Shown one piece after another: positions 5,840-11,748 of a DNA stretch of 11,748 nt (its first letter is position 1; each line of letters opens with the position of its first letter). The stretch is from Veillonella sp. (GTDB taxonomy: Bacteria > Bacillota > Negativicutes > Veillonellales > Veillonellaceae): the NCBI GenBank assembly GCA_022737715.1, contig JAIITD010000044.1, positions 1 to 11,748 of the forward strand, in the 5' to 3' direction. Under the pieces are notes generated by a model. It saw only the letters and a program-made list of their open reading frames with translations. It had not been told where the DNA came from and did no database searches. A program made the translations under genes and the position numbers.

Positions 5840-6817
5840 GTGGAACTTAAAACTCTTGGTGAATTTAATTTCATACATAGTATTGAATCGGATACAATAT
5901 ATGACAATAAGACTGTGGTGCAAGGTATTGGCGATGATTGTGCCATTTATAAAGCTAGTGAAGGGTATGATCAGCTCATAAGTACGGATACCATGGTGGA
6001 AGGTGTTCATTTTAGCTTTCATTATATGGCGCCTTATGATGTAGGATATCGTTTGATGACGGCTAATTTGAGTGATATTGCTGCTATGGGAGGTATACCG
6101 CGTCAGGTTGTATTATCTGTAGCTGCACCAGGTCATATTGACACCCAAATTTTAGATAAAATTTATAGAGGCATTAAGGATCAGTGCCAACGATATCATG
6201 TAAATCTTATTGGCGGTGACACGGTCAGCACAGATGGCCCCATGGTGTGGACTATTACCATCATAGGCGAGGTGCCTAAGGGTAAAGCGATACTACGAAG
6301 TGGCGCTCGACCTGGGGATGTGGTGGGCGTTACTAATTATATTGGTTATGCAGCCACAGGGTTAGGCTCCTTATCATATAACCTTGATGGTTATCCTATG
6401 ACGCGCATTGGTCATCAACGACCAGAACCTCAAATTGAATTAGGCCAATCGTTACGCGAACTTGGTATTCATAGTATGAACGATATTAGCGATGGCCTTA
6501 GTAGTGAGTTGAATGAAATTGCAAAGGCATCACATGTTTCAATCGTCATTGATGAATCACTTATCCCATTGCATGAAGAAACATATAAACTAGCTGCTGC
6601 ATTACATACTAATCCTGTTGATTATGCCTTGTTGGGCGGCGAAGATTTTCAGCTCGTATTTACGGCGCCTAAGGAACTTTCACGTGCATTAGAACAGTTA
6701 GGTTCTATCACGCTTATTGGTGAGGTTATAGAAGGAAAACCGATGGTACAATCGGTGACTAAGGATAAAGAGATACGCTTATTAGAAGCGAAAGGATATA
6801 ATCATTTTCATGAGTAA
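5840..6817 (+). CDS. thiL: Thiamine-monophosphate kinase
   Basis: ThiL phosphorylates thiamine monophosphate with ATP to give thiamine diphosphate, the active cofactor, in the cytoplasm. The 325-residue length is normal. It belongs to the PurM/ThiL fold: GIGDDCA (29-35) with Asp32/Asp33, STDTMVEGVHF (48-58) with Asp50, ANLSDIAAMGG (75-85), GGDTV (125-129), DISDGLSSEL (215-224) and GGEDFQL (266-272) bind the Mg-nucleotide. The start is GTG, with AAAGGTGA (5828-5835) four bases upstream. The stop overlaps the tsaE start by eight bases. In Bacillus thiL also precedes the tsaE-tsaB-rimI-tsaD cluster. No other thiamine gene and no THI-box riboswitch lie nearby, so the gene may serve salvage or constitutive cofactor supply. 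Confidence 0.95.
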   Translation: MELKTLGEFNFIHSIESDTIYDNKTVVQGIGDDCAIYKASEGYDQLISTDTMVEGVHFSFHYMAPYDVGYRLMTANLSDIAAMGGIPRQVVLSVAAPGHIDTQILDKIYRGIKDQCQRYHVNLIGGDTVSTDGPMVWTITIIGEVPKGKAILRSGARPGDVVGVTNYIGYAATGLGSLSYNLDGYPMTRIGHQRPEPQIELGQSLRELGIHSMNDISDGLSSELNEIAKASHVSIVIDESLIPLHEETYKLAAALHTNPVDYALLGGEDFQLVFTAPKELSRALEQLGSITLIGEVIEGKPMVQSVTKDKEIRLLEAKGYNHFHE

Positions 6818-7301
6818 AAATAAAGTTACATTAGAAACACATTCTGTAGAGGATACACAATGCTTTGGTGAGCGATTAGGACAGTGGGTGAAAGATTGCA
6901 GTAACCCATTATGTATTGCTTTAATTGGTGATTTGGGGACCGGTAAGACCCATATGTCCCAAGGCATTGCTAAAGGACTGGGTGTGGTAGAGGAAATTAC
7001 AAGTCCTACATTTTCTTTAATGAATACCTATATGACAGTAACTGGTGAAATATACCATTTTGATTTATATCGTATGGATGATGTAAGTGAACTGGAAAAT
7101 ATCGGGTTCTATGAATTTACAGAGGATCAAATCTCGATTGTTGAATGGGCTGATAAGTTTATAGATGAGTTGCCAGATGAAACGTTATGGATTCATATTG
7201 ATTCGATTGATGCTCATTCCAGACGGGTTACATTAGAGAGCGATGTACTTGATGCTGAAACATTGAATACTTTAGGAGGTACGTATGTGGTTGGGAATTG
7301 A
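6810..7301 (+). CDS. tsaE: tRNA t6A biosynthesis ATPase TsaE
   Basis: TsaE is the ATPase that associates with TsaB-TsaD and keeps the complex cycling during synthesis of N6-threonylcarbamoyladenosine at position 37 of tRNAs reading ANN codons. The protein has 163 residues. A Walker A motif GDLGTGKT spans 40-47. SPTFSL (65-70) is the switch-like segment of the family, followed by HFDLYR (83-88) with Asp85, and IVEWADK (110-116), both family signatures. The start overlaps thiL, with AAAGGA (6791-6796) 13 bases upstream, a rather long spacing, so translational coupling to thiL is likely. The 3' end overlaps tsaB by 17 bases. Confidence 0.94.
   Translation: MSKNKVTLETHSVEDTQCFGERLGQWVKDCSNPLCIALIGDLGTGKTHMSQGIAKGLGVVEEITSPTFSLMNTYMTVTGEIYHFDLYRMDDVSELENIGFYEFTEDQISIVEWADKFIDELPDETLWIHIDSIDAHSRRVTLESDVLDAETLNTLGGTYVVGN
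7274..7280 (+). promoter_or_regulatory. Strong ribosome-binding site for tsaB inside tsaE
   Basis: AGGAGGT, a near-perfect match to the 16S 3' end, sits four bases before ATG 7285 and within tsaE codons. It fixes the tsaB start and accounts for the 17-base gene overlap. Confidence 0.8.
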
Positions 7302-8040
7302 AACGAGTTCTGTCGTTTCTAGTGTTGCTGTGATGAATGAAAGTCAGTTACTTGGTGAAATTACTATACAAGCAGGACTCACTCATTCTGAGCAGTTGGT
7401 ACCACATATTCAAGCATTACTAGAGATGACACGGGTGGAAAAGTCCGATTTAAAGGGCATCGTTGTTGCTAGTGGCCCTGGTTCCTTTACGGGATTGCGC
7501 ATCGGTATGGGGACGGCAAAGGCTATGGCGTATGCATTACATATACCTTTATACGGCGTTATGACTATGGATGGATTAGCACGTAATATTCCGTATACTA
7601 CGGATACGATTTGCACGGTTATTGATGCTCAAAAGAAACATGTCTATGCGGCTCTATATACGTATGATGGAGCGCATTTACAGGTTAAAGAAGAGCCATT
7701 TGTAGTGGAAGCTGCTTCATTAGTAGAACGATTACGAAACCAACATAAACGCGTCGTATTTGTGGGCGATGGTATTAAGCGGATTGCTCCATTAGTAGAA
7801 GATGATGAGTTATTAATTATTGGTGATCCTATCTATCGCATACCTAAGGCCAGTTCTTTATTATTAAGTGCTCGGTCAATGATTGAACGAGGGGAAAGTG
7901 CTGATCCTATGGATATGGTTCCGTACTATATTAGACGGTCAGAAGCAGAAGTATTGTGGGAAGAAAAGCATAAAGATAATCCTGCTATGTTAAAGGAGAA
8001 TCCTACAGTCACAGTAATCGAAGCGGCAGGTGAAAAATAG
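7285..8040 (+). CDS. tsaB: t6A biosynthesis protein TsaB
   Basis: TsaB is an ASKHA-fold paralogue of TsaD that acts as the scaffold binding TsaD and TsaE in t6A synthesis; it has no catalysis of its own. The 251-residue length is at the upper normal range. The N-terminal GIETSS (4-9), the HSEQLVPHI segment (34-42) and the signature SGPGSFTGLRIG (63-74) are diagnostic. The C-terminal region includes the YIRRSEAEVLWEEK tail common in Firmicutes, after which about 20 residues look variable. It is placed between tsaE and rimI with only two bases to the latter. Confidence 0.94.
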   Translation: MWLGIETSSVVSSVAVMNESQLLGEITIQAGLTHSEQLVPHIQALLEMTRVEKSDLKGIVVASGPGSFTGLRIGMGTAKAMAYALHIPLYGVMTMDGLARNIPYTTDTICTVIDAQKKHVYAALYTYDGAHLQVKEEPFVVEAASLVERLRNQHKRVVFVGDGIKRIAPLVEDDELLIIGDPIYRIPKASSLLLSARSMIERGESADPMDMVPYYIRRSEAEVLWEEKHKDNPAMLKENPTVTVIEAAGEK

Positions 8041-8042
8041 AT

Positions 8043-8492
8043 ATGACAGTCCGTAGAGCAACGATTGAGGATGCAAAGGAAATTTTTGCTATCGAAATGG
8101 AATGCTTTTCTGTTCCTTGGAGTTTAGATTCCATAGAAACAGAATTAGTTAATGAAGATAAGAAACTCTATTATGTCATAGAGGATGCCAATGGTGTTGT
8201 AGGTTATGCAGGAGCGTGGCTTGTATATGATGAAGGGCAAATTACGAATATTGCTATACGTCCATCTGCAAGACGCCAAGGCTTTGGTGCTAAACTAACA
8301 AGTGCATTAATAGAGGAATGTTTTAAACGAGGCATGCATGAAATCTTTTTAGAAGTTCGTATATCTAATCTATCTGCTTTATCCCTATACAGACAATTGG
8401 GATTTACTGTAAAAGGTATGCGAAAAAATTATTACTCAGAGCCTAAAGAAGATGCGTATATCATGTCTCTTATTAAAGAGGAAGGAAAATGA
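8043..8492 (+). CDS. rimI: Ribosomal-protein alanine N-acetyltransferase RimI
   Basis: A GNAT-fold enzyme transferring acetyl from acetyl-CoA to the N-terminal alanine of ribosomal protein S18, with broader N-terminal targets reported in some bacteria. The protein has 149 residues. The acetyl-CoA loop is RRQGFG (77-82) after NIAIRP. FLEVRISN (102-109) contains Glu104, and SLYRQLGF (114-121) contains Tyr116; these correspond to the catalytic Glu103 and Tyr115 of the E. coli enzyme. CAGGTGA (8027-8033) is about ten bases upstream of the ATG. The last four bases (ATGA) overlap the tsaD start. Its place between tsaB and tsaD is common among Firmicutes. Confidence 0.93.
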   Translation: MTVRRATIEDAKEIFAIEMECFSVPWSLDSIETELVNEDKKLYYVIEDANGVVGYAGAWLVYDEGQITNIAIRPSARRQGFGAKLTSALIEECFKRGMHEIFLEVRISNLSALSLYRQLGFTVKGMRKNYYSEPKEDAYIMSLIKEEGK

Positions 8493-9523
8493 GTGTATAT
8501 ACATTAGCATTAGAAAGTAGCTGTGATGAAACATCGGCAGCTGTGCTTAAGGATGGCCGTACAGTACTTTCTAATGTCATATCGAGTCAGGTGCCAATTC
8601 ACCGAAAATTTGGTGGTGTAGTGCCAGAAATTGCATCCCGTCATCATATAGAACAAGTTATCCCTGTTATTGATCAAGCATTAGCGGATGCTCATGTCAC
8701 ATTGGATGATATCGATCATATAGGGGTAACCTATGGTCCTGGATTGGTAGGGGCCCTATTAGTTGGCGTAGCAGCTGCAAAAGGATTATCCTTTGCTACG
8801 GGGATTCCCTTGGTACCGGTTCACCATATGGAAGGTCATATTTTTGCTAATTTCTTAGCTAATCCTACATTAGAACCACCATTTTTAAGCCTTGTTGTAT
8901 CCGGTGGTCATACCATGTTAGTGCATGTGAAAGGCTATGAAGAATTCGAGATATTAGGACAAACACGGGATGATGCGGCAGGTGAAGCTTTTGATAAAAT
9001 TGCTCGTGTTATGGGATTTCCATATCCTGGAGGACCTCATATTGATGCATTAGCAAAAGAGGGCAATCCAGAAGCTATTGAGTTTCCGAAGGCCCTCAGT
9101 GAGTCCGGAAATTTTGAATTTAGCTTTAGCGGCTTAAAATCGGCTGTTCTTAATTATTTAAATAGTAAATCTCAAAAGGGTGAAGACATAAATAAGGCTG
9201 ATGTGGCAGCGTCCTTTCAAAAGGCCATCGTAGATGTTTTGGTAGAAAAAACTAAGGATGCAGCTCATACACTAGGGGAAACTAAAATAACCATCGCTGG
9301 TGGTGTATCGGCCAATCAAGGATTACAAGTAGCATTAGAGAATATGTGTAATGAAGAAGGGTTTACGTATTATAAACCCGGTAAAATTTTAGCTACTGAT
9401 AATGCGGCTATGATTGGGTGCCGTGCTTACTATATGGCACAAGCCGGAAAGTTCTGCGATTTACATTTAAATGCTAAGCCTAGTGTGCCAATTGGTACCG
9501 TTGCATGGGTAGAAGGTAACTAG
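8489..9523 (+). CDS. tsaD: tRNA N6-adenosine threonylcarbamoyltransferase TsaD
   Basis: TsaD transfers the threonylcarbamoyl group from threonylcarbamoyl-AMP (made by TsaC/Sua5, not in this window) to A37 of tRNA. The 344-residue length is normal. Motifs: ESSCDETSAAV (9-19), YGPGLVGALLVG (82-93), the metal-binding HMEGH (113-117; His113 and His117), VSGGHT (137-142), DDAAGEAFDKIAR (161-173), FSFSGLKSAV (211-220), IAGGVSAN (269-276) and TDNAAMIG (303-310) with the third metal ligand Asp304. It overlaps rimI by four bases (ATGA), and the kinase gene starts one base after its stop. Confidence 0.97.
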   Translation: MSVYTLALESSCDETSAAVLKDGRTVLSNVISSQVPIHRKFGGVVPEIASRHHIEQVIPVIDQALADAHVTLDDIDHIGVTYGPGLVGALLVGVAAAKGLSFATGIPLVPVHHMEGHIFANFLANPTLEPPFLSLVVSGGHTMLVHVKGYEEFEILGQTRDDAAGEAFDKIARVMGFPYPGGPHIDALAKEGNPEAIEFPKALSESGNFEFSFSGLKSAVLNYLNSKSQKGEDINKADVAASFQKAIVDVLVEKTKDAAHTLGETKITIAGGVSANQGLQVALENMCNEEGFTYYKPGKILATDNAAMIGCRAYYMAQAGKFCDLHLNAKPSVPIGTVAWVEGN

Positions 9524-9524
9524 T

Positions 9525-10892
9525 ATGACTGTACATATATATGATGAACTTGTTAAGGAAACAAATCTATCTAGTTTGCAAGCAGCCTTACTAGTTCATA
9601 TTAGTCATATGATTCGCTTTGGTCAATCGGTGAGTAAACACAAGATTGTCTTGTTTACAGAGATTGCGAATGATGACATGATGTGTATATATGAGTCTAA
9701 TGACTCATTAGTTACATCACACGTATCTAGTTCTGATATGTGGAAAAAACTAATCACTACCGGTGAAAGCTTTCAACAATCCACACAAAATGGATTTGAA
9801 TATCTATTTCCCATTGTCGACAATGGCGGTAAGACTATAGGGGGGATTTCCTTCTCTTATATAGCGCCTGCCAATGGGGTGGAAGGTAAACGAGGATTTA
9901 TCGTAGCCGATACAATGCAACGATTGATGTTGACGGCCACAGATGAACAAATTAAAGAATATGAGCCTATATCGTATTTGGATGGGCTCATCATTTTTGA
10001 CCAAAATGGGACTATCTTGTACGGCAATGATACGGCGTTACACTTGGCGGATATTGTCGGTGTTGATCGGCGGTTGGTGGGCACATCTATTTTTGGAAGT
10101 TCTTTAAAAATATCTGCCATTCATCGTGTAATAGATGAAAGAAATGATTATGTGTCTGAAGAAATTTATCACAATATGGTATTAAGACAGCATATGATTC
10201 CCATTCCGATGGGGAGAAATGAATGTCGTTGTTTTTTGATTCTTCACGATTGTACCCGCGAAAGTAAACAGCAACAAGAACTGCTTGTTAAAAATTCCAT
10301 TATTAAAGAGATACATCACCGTGTCAAAAATAACTTACAAACAGTAGCCGGTTTACTACGGATGGAGGCACGTCGTTCAGATTTACCAGAGGTAAAATCG
10401 GCCTTACAAGAAGGTATTTCCCGTATTGAAAGCATGGCTCTCGTCCATGATTTAGTATCCCATTATGATGAGGACTATATTTCTATACGGTCTATTTATG
10501 ATGAATTGTGTCGATTATTACGTCAGAGCATGGTAAATCGTAATCAACATGTAGAATTTCGCTATCATGGAGACGATTGTATTATTTCATCTCATCAAGC
10601 CAGTTATATTTCTCTTGTATTCAATGAACTTATTTCTAATAGTATTGTACATGGATTGGCTGGAGCTGATGGGGCGATTTCATTATCCGTATCCAGTAAA
10701 GATGATACAATCACCCTAATCTTTACCGATTCAGGTAAAGGTTTGTCACCTGATTTTGATATGGCTAAAAGTAAGCGATTAGGCATGCAGATTATTAATA
10801 ACTTGGTGACTCATGAGCTACAAGGTCATATGACGATTGAAAATGGTGATGTCGGTGTCATTGTTACAATTCATATTCGTAAGGAGCAATAA
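9525..10892 (+). CDS. Sensor histidine kinase, HisKA_2 type (PdtaS/EutW-like)
   Basis: A 455-residue cytoplasmic sensor kinase with no membrane segments. Residues about 1-140 form a GAF-like N-terminal sensory domain of the kind found in EutW/PdtaS kinases. A PAS-like region follows at about 150-245 (YLDGLIIFDQNGTILYGND). The dimerisation/phosphoacceptor box EIHHRVKNNLQ (262-272) contains the phospho-accepting His, probably His265 by analogy with HWE/HisKA_2 kinases. The ATPase domain has an N box around FNELISNS (366-373), a G1 box DSGKG (402-406) and a G2 box RLGMQI (418-423). The ligand is not predictable from sequence. The partner is the ANTAR regulator that begins immediately after the stop. 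It is joined to tsaD by a one-base gap, with GAAGGT (9512-9517) as its ribosome-binding site. Confidence 0.92.
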   Translation: MTVHIYDELVKETNLSSLQAALLVHISHMIRFGQSVSKHKIVLFTEIANDDMMCIYESNDSLVTSHVSSSDMWKKLITTGESFQQSTQNGFEYLFPIVDNGGKTIGGISFSYIAPANGVEGKRGFIVADTMQRLMLTATDEQIKEYEPISYLDGLIIFDQNGTILYGNDTALHLADIVGVDRRLVGTSIFGSSLKISAIHRVIDERNDYVSEEIYHNMVLRQHMIPIPMGRNECRCFLILHDCTRESKQQQELLVKNSIIKEIHHRVKNNLQTVAGLLRMEARRSDLPEVKSALQEGISRIESMALVHDLVSHYDEDYISIRSIYDELCRLLRQSMVNRNQHVEFRYHGDDCIISSHQASYISLVFNELISNSIVHGLAGADGAISLSVSSKDDTITLIFTDSGKGLSPDFDMAKSKRLGMQIINNLVTHELQGHMTIENGDVGVIVTIHIRKEQ

Positions 10893-11462
10893 ATGCGTAT
10901 TTTAATCGTTGATGATGAATCTTTAATTCGCATGGATTTGCGAGATATTTTAGAATCTGAGCAACATGAGGTAGTGGGGGAAGCATCGAATGGTGTTGAA
11001 GCTATTACGATGTGTAAAGAGCTAAAACCTGATGCGGTGTTAATGGATGTAAAAATGCCTGAGCTAGATGGCATAGAAGCGGCTCGTCAAATTGGGTTTA
11101 ACCATTTGGCACCTGTTGTGCTTCTAACAAGTTATAGCCAACAGGATTTAGTGACAAAAGCTCGAGAATCTGGTGTATATGGATATTTAATAAAACCCGT
11201 TAGAGAAGAGCAATTAATTCCTACATTAGAAATGGCGCGTGGTCGATTTTTAGATGATGTAGAATCACGTCAACAAATGGCCGATTTAGAGAAGACACTA
11301 GAAGAACGAAAGTTAATTCAAAAAGCTACAGGAATTCTTATGGATTTATATAAAATTACGGAGAACGAAGCATATAATCGAATTCGTCAATTAAGTATGA
11401 AAAAACGAGATTCTATTGGTAGTATATGTGAATTAATTATTCGGCAAGCATCATCTAATTAG
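10893..11462 (+). CDS. Response regulator with ANTAR RNA-binding output domain
   Basis: A 189-residue regulator that probably acts on RNA: phosphorylated ANTAR proteins bind paired hexaloop hairpins in mRNA leaders and prevent terminator formation. The receiver domain (1-120) is complete: acidic pocket Asp7/Asp8, phosphoacceptor Asp52 in LMDVKMP, Thr79, and Lys101 in IKP. A coiled segment (about 120-138) leads to the ANTAR domain (about 132-186) with IQKATGILMDLYKITENEAY and the RQLSMKKRDSI stretch typical of the family. The start follows the kinase stop with no gap, and AAGGAG (10881-10886) is six bases upstream. It resembles EutV and PdtaR; targets cannot be told from this window, where no clear paired hexaloop site is seen. 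A terminator follows. Confidence 0.93.
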   Translation: MRILIVDDESLIRMDLRDILESEQHEVVGEASNGVEAITMCKELKPDAVLMDVKMPELDGIEAARQIGFNHLAPVVLLTSYSQQDLVTKARESGVYGYLIKPVREEQLIPTLEMARGRFLDDVESRQQMADLEKTLEERKLIQKATGILMDLYKITENEAYNRIRQLSMKKRDSIGSICELIIRQASSN

Positions 11463-11470
11463 ATACTAAA

Positions 11471-11537
11471 TACAAGTAGCCTTCTATATGAGATATATCT
11501 TATATAAAAGGCTATTTTATATGAATTAATACTTGTA
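11471..11537 (+). repeat. Outer inverted repeat around the terminator
   Basis: TACAAGTA (11471-11478) is a perfect reverse complement of TACTTGTA (11530-11537). The left arm shares two bases with the terminator stem, so the two pairings compete for those bases or stack. A near copy of the right arm (TACTTGCA) occurs at 11568-11575, overlapping the groES -35. Confidence 0.45.
11477..11518 (+). terminator. Terminator of the thiL-to-ANTAR operon
   Basis: TAGCCTT (11477-11483) pairs with AAGGCTA (11508-11514). After one C/A mismatch, TATATGAG (11485-11492) pairs with CTTATATA (11499-11506) including one G-U, around the loop ATATAT. TTTTAT follows. The T run is short, so termination may be partial. 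It lies 14 bases after the stop. Confidence 0.75.
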
Positions 11538-11570
11538 AAAACTAAAAAGTCAAAAAATCAAAATTAGTAC

Positions 11571-11598
11571 TTGCATTTATTTTGACATCGGTTATAAT
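11571..11598 (+). promoter_or_regulatory. groES promoter (sigma-A type)
   Basis: TTGCAT (11571-11576), a 16-base spacer and a consensus TATAAT (11593-11598) lie just upstream of the CIRCE operator, which would fall at about +5 to +30 of the transcript. A perfect TTGACA at 11582-11587 is only five bases from this TATAAT and so cannot be its -35; the box 17 bases beyond it, TGTGAT, is poor. Confidence 0.7.
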
Positions 11599-11609
11599 AA
11601 TACATGTGA

Positions 11610-11636
11610 TTAGCACTCAGCAACTTAGAGTGCTAA
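11610..11636 (+). promoter_or_regulatory. CIRCE operator (HrcA binding site)
   Basis: The arms TTAGCACTC (11610-11618) and GAGTGCTAA (11628-11636) are perfect and separated by nine bases, the exact consensus CIRCE layout. HrcA bound here represses groES-groEL at normal temperature and is released during heat or misfolding stress. The hrcA gene is not in the window. Confidence 0.97.
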
Positions 11637-11677
11637 TGAATTATGAATAATACATAGTAAATAAGGAGTGACATCAT

Positions 11678-11748
11678 ATGTTAAAACCATTAGCTGACCG
11701 CGTTCTTATCCGTTTAGAAGCAAAAGAAGAAAAAACTAAAAGTGGTAT
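11678..11748 (+). CDS. groES: Co-chaperonin GroES, N-terminal fragment (cut by window end)
   Basis: The first 23 codons read MLKPLADRVLIRLEAKEEKT followed by KSG, the conserved GroES start that leads into the mobile loop. GroES caps GroEL and closes the folding chamber in the cytoplasm; groEL is expected next, outside the window. AAGGAGTG (11663-11670) is seven bases before the ATG. CIRCE and a sigma-A promoter lie upstream, so heat-shock control through HrcA is expected. The gene is incomplete only because the window ends. Confidence 0.95.
   Translation, partial: MLKPLADRVLIRLEAKEEKTKSG

Noticed and set aside
5756..6022. Reverse-strand open frame covering the terminator and the start of thiL
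   Set aside because: It lies opposite a well-supported gene and an intrinsic terminator, with no family features. The other reverse-strand open frames are likewise shadows of real genes.
6797..6802. TATAAT near the end of thiL as an internal promoter for tsaE
   Set aside because: No -35 at a suitable distance and the sequence encodes normal thiL codons; likely chance in AT-rich DNA.
11493..11498. Hexaloop ATATAT in the operon terminator as a target of the adjacent ANTAR regulator
   Set aside because: ANTAR targets are described as two tandem hairpins whose six-base loops have A at position 1 and G at position 4. Here there is a single loop with T at position 4.
11582..11587. TTGACA as the -35 of the groES promoter
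   Set aside because: It is five bases from TATAAT, and the box 17 bases downstream (TGTGAT) lacks the key A at position 2; TTGCAT 11571-11576 fits better.
1..11748. CRISPR array, insertion sequence, prophage or defence system
   Set aside because: No regularly spaced repeats, transposase, integrase or defence-type genes are visible; nearly all coding sequence is housekeeping.

Overview
This window reads as ordinary chromosomal DNA from a low-GC (about 40% by eye) member of the Firmicutes/Bacillota. It is most likely a Negativicute close to Veillonella. That call rests on the style of the proteins, on an HrcA/CIRCE-controlled groES, on an AMIN-domain amidase of the kind found in diderm Firmicutes, and on the thiL-tsaE-tsaB-rimI-tsaD block followed by groES, an arrangement that recalls the ydi/groES region of Bacillus. 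The genus is an inference from memory of family sequences, not from a search. All genes are on the + strand and no gap between genes exceeds about 215 bases.

Layout. (1) 13-152: a tRNA-Leu(CAA) with an encoded CCA end, a small GAAA-loop hairpin in its trailer, and a strong intrinsic terminator. (2) 188-952: an unrecognised cytoplasmic protein with a beta-propeller-like repeat pattern. (3) 1035-3917: acpS (holo-ACP synthase), a fused NAD(P)HX epimerase/dehydratase, and a lipoprotein carrying a ComEC-type metallo-beta-lactamase domain, closely spaced and preceded by a TATAAT box. (4) 3918-4086: a repeat-rich leader. It is followed at 4087-5741 by an exported AMIN/Amidase_3 cell-wall amidase and a GerMN-domain lipoprotein, closed by a terminator. 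(5) 5798-11518: a tight seven-gene unit, thiL-tsaE-tsaB-rimI-tsaD-histidine kinase-ANTAR response regulator, with overlaps or gaps of at most 4 bases and a terminator at the end. (6) 11571-11748: promoter, perfect CIRCE operator and the first 23 codons of groES, which runs off the window.

Function. The tsaE, tsaB and tsaD products form the t6A tRNA-modification machinery (the TsaC/Sua5 partner is not here), and rimI commonly travels with them. thiL makes thiamine diphosphate. The last two genes form a two-component system of the PdtaS/PdtaR or EutW/EutV type, whose output is RNA binding and antitermination rather than DNA binding. The amidase and GerMN lipoprotein act in the envelope.

No mobile element, CRISPR array or obviously new multi-gene system is visible. 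The most unusual signals are an 8-9 bp motif (YAATCTAWC) repeated four times in the amidase leader and once before acpS, an inverted repeat that could mask the amidase ribosome-binding site, the fusion of an ANTAR regulatory pair to the t6A operon, and several changes in normally conserved motifs of the NAD(P)HX epimerase half.
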